From Lepas anatifera (Eukaryota > Arthropoda > Thecostraca > Lepadidae): a DNA stretch of 64,000 nt. How positions within the stretch are numbered: the stretch's first letter is position 1; the number at the start of each line of letters is the position of its first letter. The DNA lies in the NCBI GenBank assembly GCA_034440635.1, contig JAOTON010001592.1:103501-167500 (forward strand). Reading direction: 5' to 3'. Below, piece by piece: positions 1-10,790 of this stretch. Both the position numbers and the translations under genes were made by a program. The notes under the pieces were generated by a model. It did not search any database and was not told the DNA's origin. It saw only the letters and a list, made by a program, of their open reading frames with translations.

Positions 1-86
1 GTACCCCCAATCATTATCAAGAATCTGCGCCCTGATTCGCGGATTACACCCAACCCAGGCTGGAATGGTAGGTAGGTAGCTGATAC

Positions 87-329
87 CATAGGCAGATCCA
101 AGGGTCAAAGGGGACACTTTCTCCTGATCGATCCTCAGCGCCCCAGTGAAAGGTCGATGACGCCCCCTAAAATTGCACTTTCCCCCAGAATGCAAGTATC
201 GGCGCCTCTGCGATAGGATTTGGCACCCATCTGATAGATTTTTCCACCCAGAAGTGCTCATCCCCCCTGGTTCGGATGGCACTTCTCGACAAAGTGCCCA
301 TCCTGATAAAAATCCTGCATCCGCCTATG
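87..329 (+). mobile_element. MITE, CATAGGCRGATCC family (left-arm copy)
   Basis: Starts CATAGGCAGATCC and ends ATCCGCCTATG, an imperfect inverted pair, about 243 bp, no coding capacity. The interior (GATCGATCCTCAGCGCCCC, then a GATAGGATTT motif) recurs in copies at about 24575-24810, 33732-33963 and in the right palindrome arm. No target duplication is visible here. Confidence 0.6.
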
Positions 330-757
330 GGGACATCGTGAGCAGAGGAACAAAGGGGGTATGTTATTCGTTAACCAATTTTCTTGAGTCTTAGAGCACT
401 GCAGTTGCAGAGGCTATATGTGGTTAGCCAATTTTTCAAATTTACCTGGGGCTCCATTTACGTTACAACAGTGTTCAGCATGTATGATAAAAGAAGGCTA
501 GAGCGAGGGCGAATAAGAGTAGGTACGCAGGAGATGAGAGCAAGCAGATATTTTGGCTACTTAGCAAACACTGAGGTGGTGGAGGCCTAAGTATAAGATA
601 GTGAAACCAGTGGCTCGGCTGCTAAAAAATATTTGGAGATGCCTTTGTTCTTTCCGCGAGGGCACATAGCAAATTTGGTTCTTTGGTACCCTTGATATTA
701 TATCAAGAGACCAGGGAAACTTTTATACCCTGCTCCTAGTATCAAGAGTTTCTGCTT

Positions 758-1427
758 AGGGGAGAGCGGGGAGAGTTGTTTCATGGACAAGTTGTATCAG
801 AGCGATTTTTCCAAAACTATCCGAGAGATGGAGCCCCCGACACAACCAGATGATGCGGCATGCGGTCCGGCAGCTTTCCTCATACTGCCGTCTGCTTGGC
901 TTGGCGCGTTTCGCGGTGAGTGCAGAAAATGTGTTTTCGGGATGTCATTCTGTAAAATTTCGTCGTAAGAAAATGTGTAATTGTCATTCAGATGATCACG
1001 AATCGGAAAGATCGCTGTAGCAGTGGTAAGGGTAGATTCTAAGGTTTCGTGCATGAGAAGGATTTTCCCGGCTGGCCGCTGATTTTTCAGCATGAGGACG
1101 TTTTTTTCCAATATGGGAGGGTGGTATATGTTGTATCAGGCATACGCGTCGGAAAAAGGAAGGGGGGCCAGGAGGGCCTGGCCCCCACTTTTTGGCCAAA
1201 AATTTCCTGATCTCAGTCAAAATGAGAGAAAGCCGGACATTCTTATATCCAGCCGCTGCGGAAGGCAACGAGGAGCCCAAATTCGAACTGTTTTTGGTCC
1301 TGATGTTGAAAGTTTTTTGTCAGCATCAGGTTGAAGTTTGGCTGCCCCCCTCACTTTTTGCCGGTGGCGACACTTATGGTATCAGGGCCAGGTGGGGTAT
1401 GTTGTAACAGTGATACAACTCCACCCC
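758..1427 (+). mobile_element. Possible TIR element with GGGG(A/T)..GTTGTATCA ends
   Basis: The left end AGGGGAGAGCGGGGAGAGTT and right end TGATACAACTCCACCCC are loosely inverted. Related motifs recur at 4270-4500 and 9230-9450, and more loosely at 40068 and 42329. The element is interrupted at 1141-1378 by a younger insertion. Its right-arm counterpart lies at about 11550-11985. The superfamily cannot be named from the ends, and no transposase is present. Confidence 0.4.
1141..1378 (+). mobile_element. MITE with perfect 8-bp target duplication and empty-site proof
   Basis: 238 bp, beginning CATACGCGTCGG and ending CCGGTGGCGACACTTATG, so the ends are imperfect inverted repeats (CATACGCGTCGG / CATAAGTGTCGCC). 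It is flanked by direct repeats GTATCAGG at 1133-1140 and 1379-1386. The right palindrome arm holds the uninterrupted site with a single CCTGATAC (11592-11599). An 8-bp duplication fits hAT-type insertion. A related sequence is at 28876-29008. Confidence 0.88.
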
Positions 1428-2209
1428 AAAGTACCAGCAGCTCATTAAGGGTGCCGCCACAGATTCTTTTTTTCCAAAAACACTATATTCTTATGACATG
1501 TAGCCACAACGAAAAATTAGGTAAAAATATTTTTGCTGCAATAAGTGCGGGTCAGGATAAGTGCAAGACAGGCCGCGCTGATGGAATAAAAGCAAAAGAA
1601 AAAATTAAAGTCTAACAAGTCCAGTGACGAATCTAGGATTTCGTTAGGGGGCAGGCTTGGGAGAGGGGCGCCGAACCTGGGGGGCGCCGAATCTGAGGGG
1701 CACCAATTTACCACCCAATAGGCGGCCAGTGTCGAAGAAAAAAACGTGTTTAAAAAGCGTATTTTTAAATGTTTATTTTCATGAAGCTACCTTTCAGTGA
1801 GACATGTTCACGTTTACCATCAAGCATATTTCGGGCCGGCAAGGTTTCGCCCAGAACGTAATGACCGGTACATTGGTAAAAAATGCTGGACGCCCCCACT
1901 GATGCTAACTGAAGCACGATGAGCAAAGAATACAGCTAACTTCGGTCTTGAAGAAAACTGAGGTGTCGCATCGACCACATCCACATATCATAGTTGTCTT
2001 GGCTAACGCTGAGTCCCTACAGAAACCCTGATTGGCACTGCACTAAGCGCAATTAACAATGAATACAGTGAACTTTGGTGAACTTAAGTCATGGCGAAAA
2101 CGAAGGTGTCGTGTCGACCACCTCCACATATCGCAGTTGTCTTGACTAACGCTGGGTCCCTACTGAAATTCCCGATTGACGCTAACTTAAGCATCAGAGG
2201 CCGCAGAGT

Positions 2210-2852
2210 CTCTACGGGCCTGAGCCCCCTGAGTTTTTGGTGGCTACCCTGAACTGATATTGAGTACCCTCAGCTGATCTGGGACCGCTTTAGATAACCA
2301 GGCCCTCACACTGAACTTGAATGTGTCGCCACTGGAGCCTTCTGAGCTTTTCGGCGCCCTGGGCTGATCTGGGACCATGAAAGAGTATTGTACAGGAGCT
2401 TACTGGCTTGGCCTTAGATCCTTCGCTGTTTTGCCCCCCCTAAGCTAAAAATAACCCTATAGGTGAAATTATTGTGGCAGCCATGAGCTGGTCTAGGTCC
2501 CATGAGAGGACTTACATAAGAGGCCTCTGGTTTGATCGTAAGGGGCCCTGGCTGTCCTTTGAGCTGACAAGGGGCCCCTGGGCTGGTATCGTGTTCGTTT
2601 AACTGATATAGGCCCCTTCAGCTTGTTTGGGACCGGTTGTGCGGATCTGGGCCCCATGAGTTCGTCGAGACGCCCAGCTAGTCTGGCCATTTTAGTTTGT
2701 ATGGGCCTCCTGAGCTGCTTGGTGCCCCCCTCAGCGTGTCTAGTCTCCATGAGTTGAAGACTGGTCCCCTGGGATAGTTTTGGGCCCCTGAGCTTATTTA
2801 GGACCTTTTTAAATTGGTAGGCACCCCCACACTGCCTACACTGCTTATACAA
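2210..2852 (+). repeat. Degenerate GC-rich minisatellite in left arm
   Basis: Irregular units of about 20-25 bp around CCTGAGCTNGTNTGGGNCC. Mirrored in the right arm at about 10150-10790. Related to, but distinct from, the GGTCTC-containing loop unit. A similar array lies at 20130-20790. Confidence 0.65.
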
Positions 2853-3305
2853 CTCATTAGGAGTGTCGCCAAACTAATTTTTTCCAAAAACACTATATTA
2901 TCACATATAGCCACGACGAAAAATTAGGTAAAATAGTTTTGCTGTAAAAATTGCGGGCCAGGATAAGTGCAAGAGAGGCCACGCTGATGAAATGAAAGCA
3001 AAAGCAAAAATTAAAGTCTAACAAGTCCCGAGAAGAGTGGCCATAACGGCCACATCCCCGCCTGAGCTTCACAGATTCGAGGGACACCCCTGCTCGCTCC
3101 CCACCTCCTACTTCCCACGTCCATGCAATTCATCCGTATCCCTGATACAACCCTTCCCGTATCTATTGTGAGATGATTGCTTAGTCCATAACTAAAACGT
3201 TAAGGCTTTTCAGTTAACAGACTTTAGCCCCGACTAAAGTCTGCTGGTACCTAGTCAAGAATTTACCCGTTTCGACACATTGTGTTGGCTTCTTTGTTCC
3301 AAACG

Positions 3306-4262
3306 GATCACTTCCCGCTCAGTATCTCATTCCCCACGAAAGTCAAAGGAAAAGTACGGGCGGCGCTCGAAAGCTCTTGATAAGACGAAGATATTTAATA
3401 CGAATAATTTTCCATTTCAGGTCAATATTGAGGTCAGAATAGGTCAAAGAAGGTTCCATTGGCCTACAACAGAGCAGTGTATGTTTCTCTCTCTAGATCT
3501 TCTCTCAGGGGAGTTAGCGCAAATATTTAAGCATCATTGGATTCCTCTGATTGCGGCGGGGCGAATGATGTATAATATGACCTTTCTAGGTCAAATAGTG
3601 AAAATGACCTGACCTCGAGCTAGTTCAGGGTCACAGAGTGACCTGGTATGGTCATGTTGCATATCAATCGACTCCCCGTGACAATATAAGCACAATGCAA
3701 GCAAAATAGGAACTTTATCTCAATTCAGTGAGAAGTTATTGGCAAAACAATCACTCTATGCTCCCCTGACCTGACATGACCTTTGAGAGGTCAGATGCTC
3801 AAAACTCAACTTTGTGGTAAAGATCGTTGTAAGAATAGACGGTTTGAGGATTTTCAGCTTTATCTATCCAGTATTTACTGAAAACGAGTCCATTATATTT
3901 TTAAACATAGACTTCTAATGGGGTGCCCAAAAATTTGACCCCACCTTAGGTCAACAATATCAAAATTTTGAGATAGCAGATTTGTAGACCCTAATGACCT
4001 TATCATATTCTACAGGTTTCAAACTGATCGGTTTGCTAATGTTCCCTGGGCGCTGCTTCAAACTCGTGATTTTAGGTTTCGAGGTCGGGTCACTTGACCT
4101 TGAATAGATCCTGGACCTGCCATGACCTTAACTTAAAGATTTGGTCAGATGTGTGAAATTAATTAGGAATACGGTACTATAAGTTTCGCTGTTCTGCGTC
4201 TCTTTTTAGCTATATGGGGAAAACCAGGAGCGGGGCGAATTTCGCCCTCCCCCAGCGGAGCG
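3306..4262 (+). repeat. Left-arm-only segment, TGACCT-rich
   Basis: About 957 bp lying between arm-matching sequences, absent from the right arm, which has an unrelated segment of about 220 bp. It carries many TGACCT/AGGTCA hexamers and belongs to the dispersed family also seen at 5046-5600, 8130-8670 and 61990-62440. The 110-codon open frame at 3280-3612 straddles the junction and resembles nothing recognisable. The segment ends near GCGCGTGTTAAC, which recalls the TTAA element ends at 23876 and 62581. Confidence 0.6.
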
Positions 4263-4602
4263 CGTGTTAACTCACCATGTGATACAACTCACCCAACCGG
4301 TGGGGTAAGTTGTGAAAGGTCTATTCGCCGGGCAGTTGGAGGAAAACCAGTAAATATTAGGCAAACAATTAATTGGCAAAAGGAAGCCAAAGGCTGCAGC
4401 TACGAGATGGTATTAAAATCACGAAACCATCCCAAGTAGTTACGATATTAATGGACCTGGAGTAAAAACTGATACAACCCACCCCACCCTCCCCTAAGGT
4501 CTGTAATCAGTAAGACAGCTGAACTAGAACTGTGTCCCAGGACTGGGGCCCACGATAAATGCATGCCAAAATTTTATGAGGACTTGCTTCCAAAAGGTGC
4601 AT

Positions 4603-4868
4603 GTTCGGTAAGAGTACGCAGTAGACCATCGTGCAAGAGTAGGCACGCTTAGGAGATAAAGGCACTTATTTTTGATCGGGACAAAGTGCATAATTCATAT
4701 TTGGGAAGCTAAACATTGCAGCATTAATAGTTTTTGGAGCTCATTGACGCAACAACTTCCAGGGTCATATAGCGTCGCCAAATATTTCCCTGTTTGGAAC
4801 GGTTCCCAGGGAGCCAGATATTTTTGCGTACCTATTCTAAAATCCTCTTTTGTGTACTCTTACCGAAC
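4603..4868 (+). mobile_element. MITE with GTTCGGTAAGAGTACGC termini (left arm)
   Basis: Ends GTTCGGTAAGAGTACGC and GTACTCTTACCGAAC are inverted, 266 bp apart. Contains the conserved core GGGTCATATAGCGTCGCC shared with 21120-21190 and 42402-42475. The inverted-duplicate copy is at 8855-9119. No target duplication was identified. Confidence 0.6.
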
Positions 4869-5045
4869 CACTCTGGAAAGAGTGCCTATGTAACTTTTTA
4901 TTCATTTTGGGATCGTGTTGACTTACTGGTTGAATCAGCCAACTAAAACAATAACCTTACATATCCGGCGGCACCAAAAAAGGCGGTGCGAAGCGCCGCC
5001 GTACTTGGCACACGTTATCCTTGATCAATTCGGCAAATTTTCCCA

Positions 5046-5600
5046 AAAATTTAAGGTCGGGTCATCTCAGGTTAGTTCACCAGTGAAGGTCAAGTGACCT
5101 AACATCCCAAATAGTTTGGGATATCATAAGCAAGAATAAGATTAGTATATCCGATTGAAACTCATATCACATTATGGGCCATTCGAGCGCTACACAAACA
5201 AAATTCCGATATTTTTTATATCGCTGACCTAGGTCCAGATACAGACCATGACCTCTCCATTGAAAATGCATGGAAAAAAACGGGAATTTGGCGAAAAATG
5301 GCTCACTTTATGTAGACACAGCTCATAAAATACCTTCATATTATTCAAATCGTAATATCTCAGACTCCTTCTCAGGTTCATGCTGCAGTTTTGGGCCTGT
5401 GACCTCTGAGAGTTCATCTGGGGCTACCAAAGCAGGTTTTCAGACTTGGGTCAATACATTTGTAAGATGATGTGATAAATCTTTTATCTTGATACGATTA
5501 CGTTTGTATTGTAATTGCGAGTCGATTGATATATGCATATCGATTATGCTATGCCAAATGATGACATGGACCTGATTTTTGGTCAGGTCGTTTTTGCTTT
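5046..5600 (+). repeat. TGACCT/AGGTCA-rich dispersed repeat (left arm)
   Basis: Contains GGTCGGGTCATCTCAGG, CAGTGAAGGTCAAGTGACC, GACCTAGGTC and further hexamer copies. Mirrored at about 8130-8670 in the right arm; related to 61990-62440. Confidence 0.6.
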
Positions 5601-5968
5601 GATCTCGTATACTTCTATCATACATTATTCGATTTGCTGTAACGAGAGGAAGCAAATGGTACCTAAAAATTGATTCTAGCTCAACTCTGTCAGACGTCAG
5701 AGCCCATAAATTCTTCAAGAACATGTCACCTTCTTTGGCCTGCTATGACCTAATTATTGAACTGAGGCAAAAATGGCTGATGTAGTTGTGTCTTGATTTT
5801 TTTGTGAGTTTTCCACCAGCTTTGGCATTTTTCGCTATCCCGCATAGGAGCCGAGTTCGGGGGAGGGGAGGTTTCACCCACCATCCCCCACACCAGGGCG
5901 AAGGTGGCTCGGAGTCCTGCCGGGGCGTGCATTAAGTGTAGACACTTGCTAGGACTTCTCTTAATCGT

Positions 5969-6089
5969 GAAAGATCGAGGAGGTCAACGCCAAATTCCTG
6001 GACAAGATCGTGCAGGAGCAGACTTACGCTGCCGTGTTATTCTACACATTTTACGAATAAACGTTTGAATAATAAATTGTTGCCTCAGG
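5969..6089 (+). pseudogene. Coding-like insert resembling a thioredoxin-fold fragment, left arm only
   Basis: A 121-bp insert relative to the right arm. It reads without interruption from 5971 to a TAA at 6058-6060: 29 residues starting KIEEVNAKFLDKIVQEQ and ending AAVLFYTFYE. The pattern, an E/D-rich start, an amphipathic helix and a hydrophobic AVLFY strand, resembles the first strand-helix-strand of thioredoxin-like domains in arthropod multi-domain proteins (from memory of the family, not searched). The Cys-containing active-site segment is absent. An AATAAA-like stretch follows the stop. Interpretation: a captured exon or cDNA fragment; a chance open frame cannot be excluded. Confidence 0.4.
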
Positions 6090-6662
6090 AAAAGGCTAAA
6101 TGACCTGCCCGCCGTTCAGAGAGGATGACTTGCCCCCGATACTCTTTTGAATTATTACGGCTTGCACTCAGCGGCTCAAACCCTCCCAGCTCCTCCTCCC
6201 CTCTTCCCTTCACCCCTACGCCTCACGTCCTCCGGCCTGACCGAGACCCTAAGCCGCGACTCCTGTGGTATGTCAACAGAGGCATCGGTGTTTGTTCAAA
6301 CCTGCTCGGACCGTCTGTAATGGGACGGACACGCCGAATGGTGAAATGCGGTGTCTTAATCTGTATGGCTATATAATCTCGATTGGTAACAGAATTACAC
6401 AATCCTGTGACGGGTGTGCAGCCATTTTTCTGTTGCAAGTATCGGTGTTGAGCCAAAGTTTTCGCCATAACCTGTAAATCAAACGGCCCCCTAAATTGAT
6501 GACTCTGAGCGCGACCCTGCGGCCCATCACCAGCTGGGGCAAAAACATCCCATCTTTGAATAGCAGTGTCATCTTGGGGCTAAAGGTAAAACTCATACAT
6601 GCGCCAGTCTTTAGCAGAGGGTAGCACTCCCGCTACTGCCGCAAATGGCACACCATGAGATG

Positions 6663-7185
6663 TTCTGACAGTAGTGTAGCCAGGGAAGGGGGGTCCTTGG
6701 GGTCCGCGGACCCCCTTGGGCTGACCTTATGCACTAAAAACACAAAAATTGATCTCGGGGGCCTCTGAGCTTGGTGTCGGTGGGGGGGGGGCCTCCCGAG
6801 CTTGGTCTCAGGAGGCCCCCGACAATCGGTATCGAGGGCTCCAGAGTACCGAATATTGATCTTGGGGGACCCCTGCGCTCAGTCTCAGGGGGTCCCGAGC
6901 TTGGCCTCAGGGCCCCCGGGCTTGGTCTCAGGGCCCCTCCTCTCCGAGCTCGGTCTCACGGGCCTTTTGATTTTGGTCTCAGGGGCCCCGAGCTTGGTGT
7001 CTGGGGGGCCCTCCGAGCTTGGTCTCAGGGAACTCCCGAGCTTGGTCTCAGGGGGCCTTTCGAGTTTGGTCTCAGGGCCCCCGAGCTTGGTCTCAGGGAT
7101 GTCCCCAAGCTTGGTCTCAGGCCCCCCTCTCCCCAAGCTTAGTGTCAGGGGCCCTCGAACTTGGTTTCAGGGGGCATCCCATGGT
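6663..7185 (+). repeat. GC-rich minisatellite forming the loop of the palindrome
   Basis: The spacer opens with a hAT-like terminus (CAGTAGTGTAGCCAGGG at about 6669) and continues as a degenerate tandem array of a roughly 21-bp unit, consensus GAGCTTGGTCTCAGGGGCCC. As the unit is close to a multiple of three, several frames stay open at once and read as seven-residue repeats such as ELGLRGP, RAWSQGP and SLVSGAP. These long frames are a property of the repeat, not evidence of a gene. The same unit recurs at 16860-17600. Confidence 0.85.
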
Positions 7186-8129
7186 GTGCCATTTGCGGCA
7201 GTAGCGGGAGTGCTACCCTCTGCTAAAGACTGCGTATGTATGAGTTTCACCTTTAGCCCCAAGATGACACTGCTATTCAAAGATGGGATGTTTTTACCCC
7301 AGCTGGTGATCGGCCGCAGGGGCGCGCTCAGAATCATCAATTTAGGGGGCCGTTTGATGTACAGGTTATGGAAGAAACTTTGGCATAAAACTGATACTTG
7401 CAACAGAAAAATGGCTGCACACCCGTCACAGGATTGTGTAATTCTGTTACCAATCGAGATTATATAGCCATACAGATTAGGACACCGCATTTCACTATTC
7501 GGCGTGTTCGTCCCATTACAGACGGTCCGAGCAGATTTGAACAAACACCGATGCCCCTGTTGACATACCACAGGAGTCGCGGCTAGGGACTCGGTCAGGC
7601 CGGAGGACGTGAGGCGTGTGGGTGAAGGGGAAGAGGGAGGAGGAGCTGGGAGGAGATTTGAGCCGCTGAGTGCAAGCCGAAATAATTTCAAAAGAAAATC
7701 ACGGGCAAGTCATCCTCTCTGAACGGCGGGCAGGTCATTCAGCCTTTTACGATTAAGAGAAGTCCTAGCAAGAGCCTACACTTAACGCTCGCCCCGGCAG
7801 GTCTCCGAGCCACCTTCGCCCCGGTGGGGAGGGGGGATAAAACCTCCCCTCCCTCGAATTCGGCTCCTATGCGGGATTGCGAAAAATGCAAAAGCTGGTG
7901 GATAACTCACAAAAAAATTCAAGAAGCAACTACATGAGCTATTTGTGCCTAAGTTCAATACTTAGGTCATGACAGGCCAAAAAAGGTGACATGTTATTGA
8001 AGAGTTTAGGGCTCTGACGTCCGACAGAGTTGAGCTAGAATCAATTTTTAGGCACCATTCGCTTCCTCTCGTTACAGCAAATCGAAAAATGTATGATAGG
8101 ACTATACGAGATCAAAGCAAAAACGACCT

Positions 8130-8670
8130 GGCCAAAGGTCAGGTCAATGCCATCATTTGGCATAGCATAGTCAATATGCATATATCAATCGACTCGCAAA
8201 TACAATACAAACGTAATCGTATCAAGATGAAAGTTTTATCACATTCTCTTACAAATGTATCGACCCAAGTCTGAAAACCTGCTTTAGTAGCCCCAGATGA
8301 CCTCTCAGAGGTCACAGGCCTAAAATTGCAGCGTGAACCTGAGAAGGAGCCCGAGATATTACGATTTGAATAATGTGAAGGTATTCGGAGTTGTCTCTAC
8401 ATAAAGTGAGCCATTTTTCGCCAAATTCCCGTTTTTTCAATGTATTTTCAATGGAGAGGCCATGGTCCGTATCTGGCTCTAAGTCATCAATATAAAAATA
8501 TCGGAATGTTGTTTGTAGCGCTCGGATGACCCATCATGTGATGAGTTTCAATTGGATATACTAATCCTATTCTTGCTTATGATATCCCAAACTTTTTTTG
8601 GAGGTTAGGTCACTTGACCTTCACTGGTGAACTGACCTGCGATGACCCGACCTGAAATTTTTGGGAAAAG
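8130..8670 (-). repeat. TGACCT/AGGTCA-rich dispersed repeat (right arm)
   Basis: Inverted counterpart of 5046-5600. The overlapping 61- and 94-codon open frames of the two arms encode similar peptides only because the DNA is duplicated. Confidence 0.6.
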
Positions 8671-8854
8671 TTGCCGAATTGATCAAGGATAACGTGTGCC
8701 AAGTACGGCGGCGCTTCCCACCGCCTTTTTGGTGCCGCCGGAAAACCCCAGGTGATGCCTATGTATGGTTCTTGTTTTAGTTTGCTGATTCAACCAGTAA
8801 CTCATTACGATCCCAAAGTGAATAAATCGTTACGTAGGCACTCTTACCAGAGTG

Positions 8855-9119
8855 GTTCGGTAAGAGTACACAAAAGAGGAGATTAGAGTAGGTACGCATC
8901 GGTACCTGGATCCCTAGGAACCGTTCCAACAGGGAAATATTTGGCGATGCTATATGACCCTAGCAATTGTTGTGTCGATGAGCCTCAAAAATTATTAATA
9001 CTGCAATGTTTATCTTCCTAAATATTAATTATGCACTCTGTCCCGAGCGAAAATAAGTGCCTTTATCTCCTAAGCGTGCCTACTCTTGCACGACGGCCTA
9101 CTGCGTACTCTTACCAAAC
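8855..9119 (-). mobile_element. MITE with GTTCGGTAAGAGTAC termini (right arm)
   Basis: Inverted counterpart of 4603-4868, with the same ends apart from single substitutions (TTACCAAAC at 9112-9119). Confidence 0.58.
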
Positions 9120-9468
9120 ATGCACCTTTTGGAAGCAAGTCCTCATGCAAATTTTGGCATGCATTTATCGTGGGCCCCAGTCCTGGGACACAGTTCTAGT
9201 TCAGCTTTCTTACTGATTACAGAGCTTAGGGGAGGGTGGGGTGGGTTGTATCAGTTTTTATTCCAGGTCCATTAATTTCGTAACTACTTGGGATGGCCTC
9301 GTAATTTTAATACCATCTTGTAGCTGCAGCCTTTGGCTTCCTTTTACCAATTAGTTGTTTTCCTAATATTTACTGGTTTTCCTCCAACTGCCCGGCGAAT
9401 GGACCTTTTCACTTGATACAACTTACCCCACCGGTTGAGTGAGTAGTATCACATGGTGGGTTAAGTGA

Positions 9469-9690
9469 CACATCAGACGTTAAGTGACACCGAAACGACA
9501 CATCAGTGTGTCACGTTTCGGAGACTGTGGCTGCTACCGATCATGGCCGTGAGAACAGCCTTCAACGAATTTAAAATATAATTATAAACATGTATTTTAT
9601 TGCACAAAACTATGATTAATGCAATACGAAAACCATGGCAACGAAAAACGGAAACGAAACATCAACTGTCCAAGTGTAAAATTGACCCGT
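9469..9690 (+). other. Right-arm-only segment
   Basis: Replaces the 957-bp left-arm segment. It begins with the repeated motif TTAAGTGACAC around 9459-9490 and has an AT-rich middle. No coding potential is recognised. Confidence 0.5.
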
Positions 9691-10149
9691 TTGGAACAAA
9701 GAAGCCAACACAATGTGTCGAAAGGGGCAAATTCTTGACTAGGTACCAGCAGACTTTAGTCAGGGCTAAAGTCTGTTTAATCTGCAACTGTTCAATCTGA
9801 AAAGCCTAAACGTATTAGTTATGGACTAAGTAATCCTCTAACAATAGTTACGGGAAGGGTTGCATCAGGGATACGGATGAATTGCATGGACGTGGGAAGT
9901 AGGAGGCGGGGGCGAGCAGGGGTGTCTCTCGAATTTGTGAAGTGCAGGCAGGGATGTGGCCATAACTTCTCGGGACTTGTTAGACTTAAATTTTTTCTTT
10001 TGCTTTCATTCCATCAACGTCTTGCCTGTCTTGCACTTATCCTGGCCCACAATTTTGACAGCAAAAATCTCGTCGTGGCTAAATGTGATAATATAGTGTT
10101 TTTGGAAAAAATGAGTCTGTGGCGACACCCCTAATAAGCTGTATAGGCA

Positions 10150-10790
10150 GCGTAGGCAGTGTGGGGTGCCTACCCATTTAAACAGGTCCTAAATAAGCTC
10201 AGGGGCCCAAAATTGGCCCAGGGGGCCAACCTTCAACTCATGGGGCCTAGACACGCTGAGGGGCCCCCAAGCATCTCAGGAGGCCCATACAAGCTAAGAT
10301 GGCCAGACAAGCTGGGTGTCTCGACGATCTCATGGGGCCCAGATACGCACAACGGGCCCCAAACAAGCTTAAGGGGCCTATATCAGTTAAACGAACACGA
10401 TACCAGCCCAAGGGGCCCTTGCCAGCTCAAGGGACACTAATCCAGCTAGGGGCCCTACGACCAAACCAGAGGCCTCTTAAGTAAATCCTCTCACGGGACC
10501 TAGACCAGCTCATGGCTGCCACAATAATTTCACCTATAGGGTTATTTTTAGCTTAGGGGTCCCAAAGCAGCGAAGGATCTGAGGCCAAGCCAGTAAGCTC
10601 CTGTACAATACTCTTTTACGGTCCCAGAACAGCCCAGGGGCCCCGAAAAGCTCAGAAGGCTCCAGTGGCGACACATTCAAGTTCAGTGTGAGGGCCTGGT
10701 TATCTAAAGCGGTCCCAGATCAGCTGAGGGGACTCAATATTAGCTCAGGGTAGCCACCAAAAACTCAGGGGCCCAGGCTCGCAGAGGCTA
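10150..10790 (-). repeat. Degenerate GC-rich minisatellite in right arm
   Basis: Inverted counterpart of 2210-2852, with units such as AGCTCAGGGGCCCAAA. The 85-93 codon open frames across it are repeat-derived. Confidence 0.65.

Larger units (their letters stand above)
1..6662 (+). repeat. Left arm of giant inverted repeat
   Basis: A mosaic of smaller repeats: a CATAGGCRGATCC-type MITE (87-329), a TIR element with GGGG..TTGT ends (758-1427), a GC-rich minisatellite (about 2210-2852), TGACCT-rich repeat DNA (3418-4150 and 5046-5600) and a TIR element with GTTCGGTAAGAGTACGC ends (4603-4868). Pieces absent from the other arm are 1141-1378, 3306-4262 and 5969-6089. Open frames here (68-119 codons) look incidental; no host protein is recognised apart from the fragment at 5969-6089. 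Confidence 0.9.

Noticed and set aside
384..590. Conserved 68-codon gene present in both palindrome arms
   Set aside because: Identity follows from the DNA duplication itself; no start context, family match or codon bias.
6802..7467. 221-codon frame through the palindrome loop
   Set aside because: Repeat-unit translation joined to arm sequence; other registers are equally open and there is no domain.
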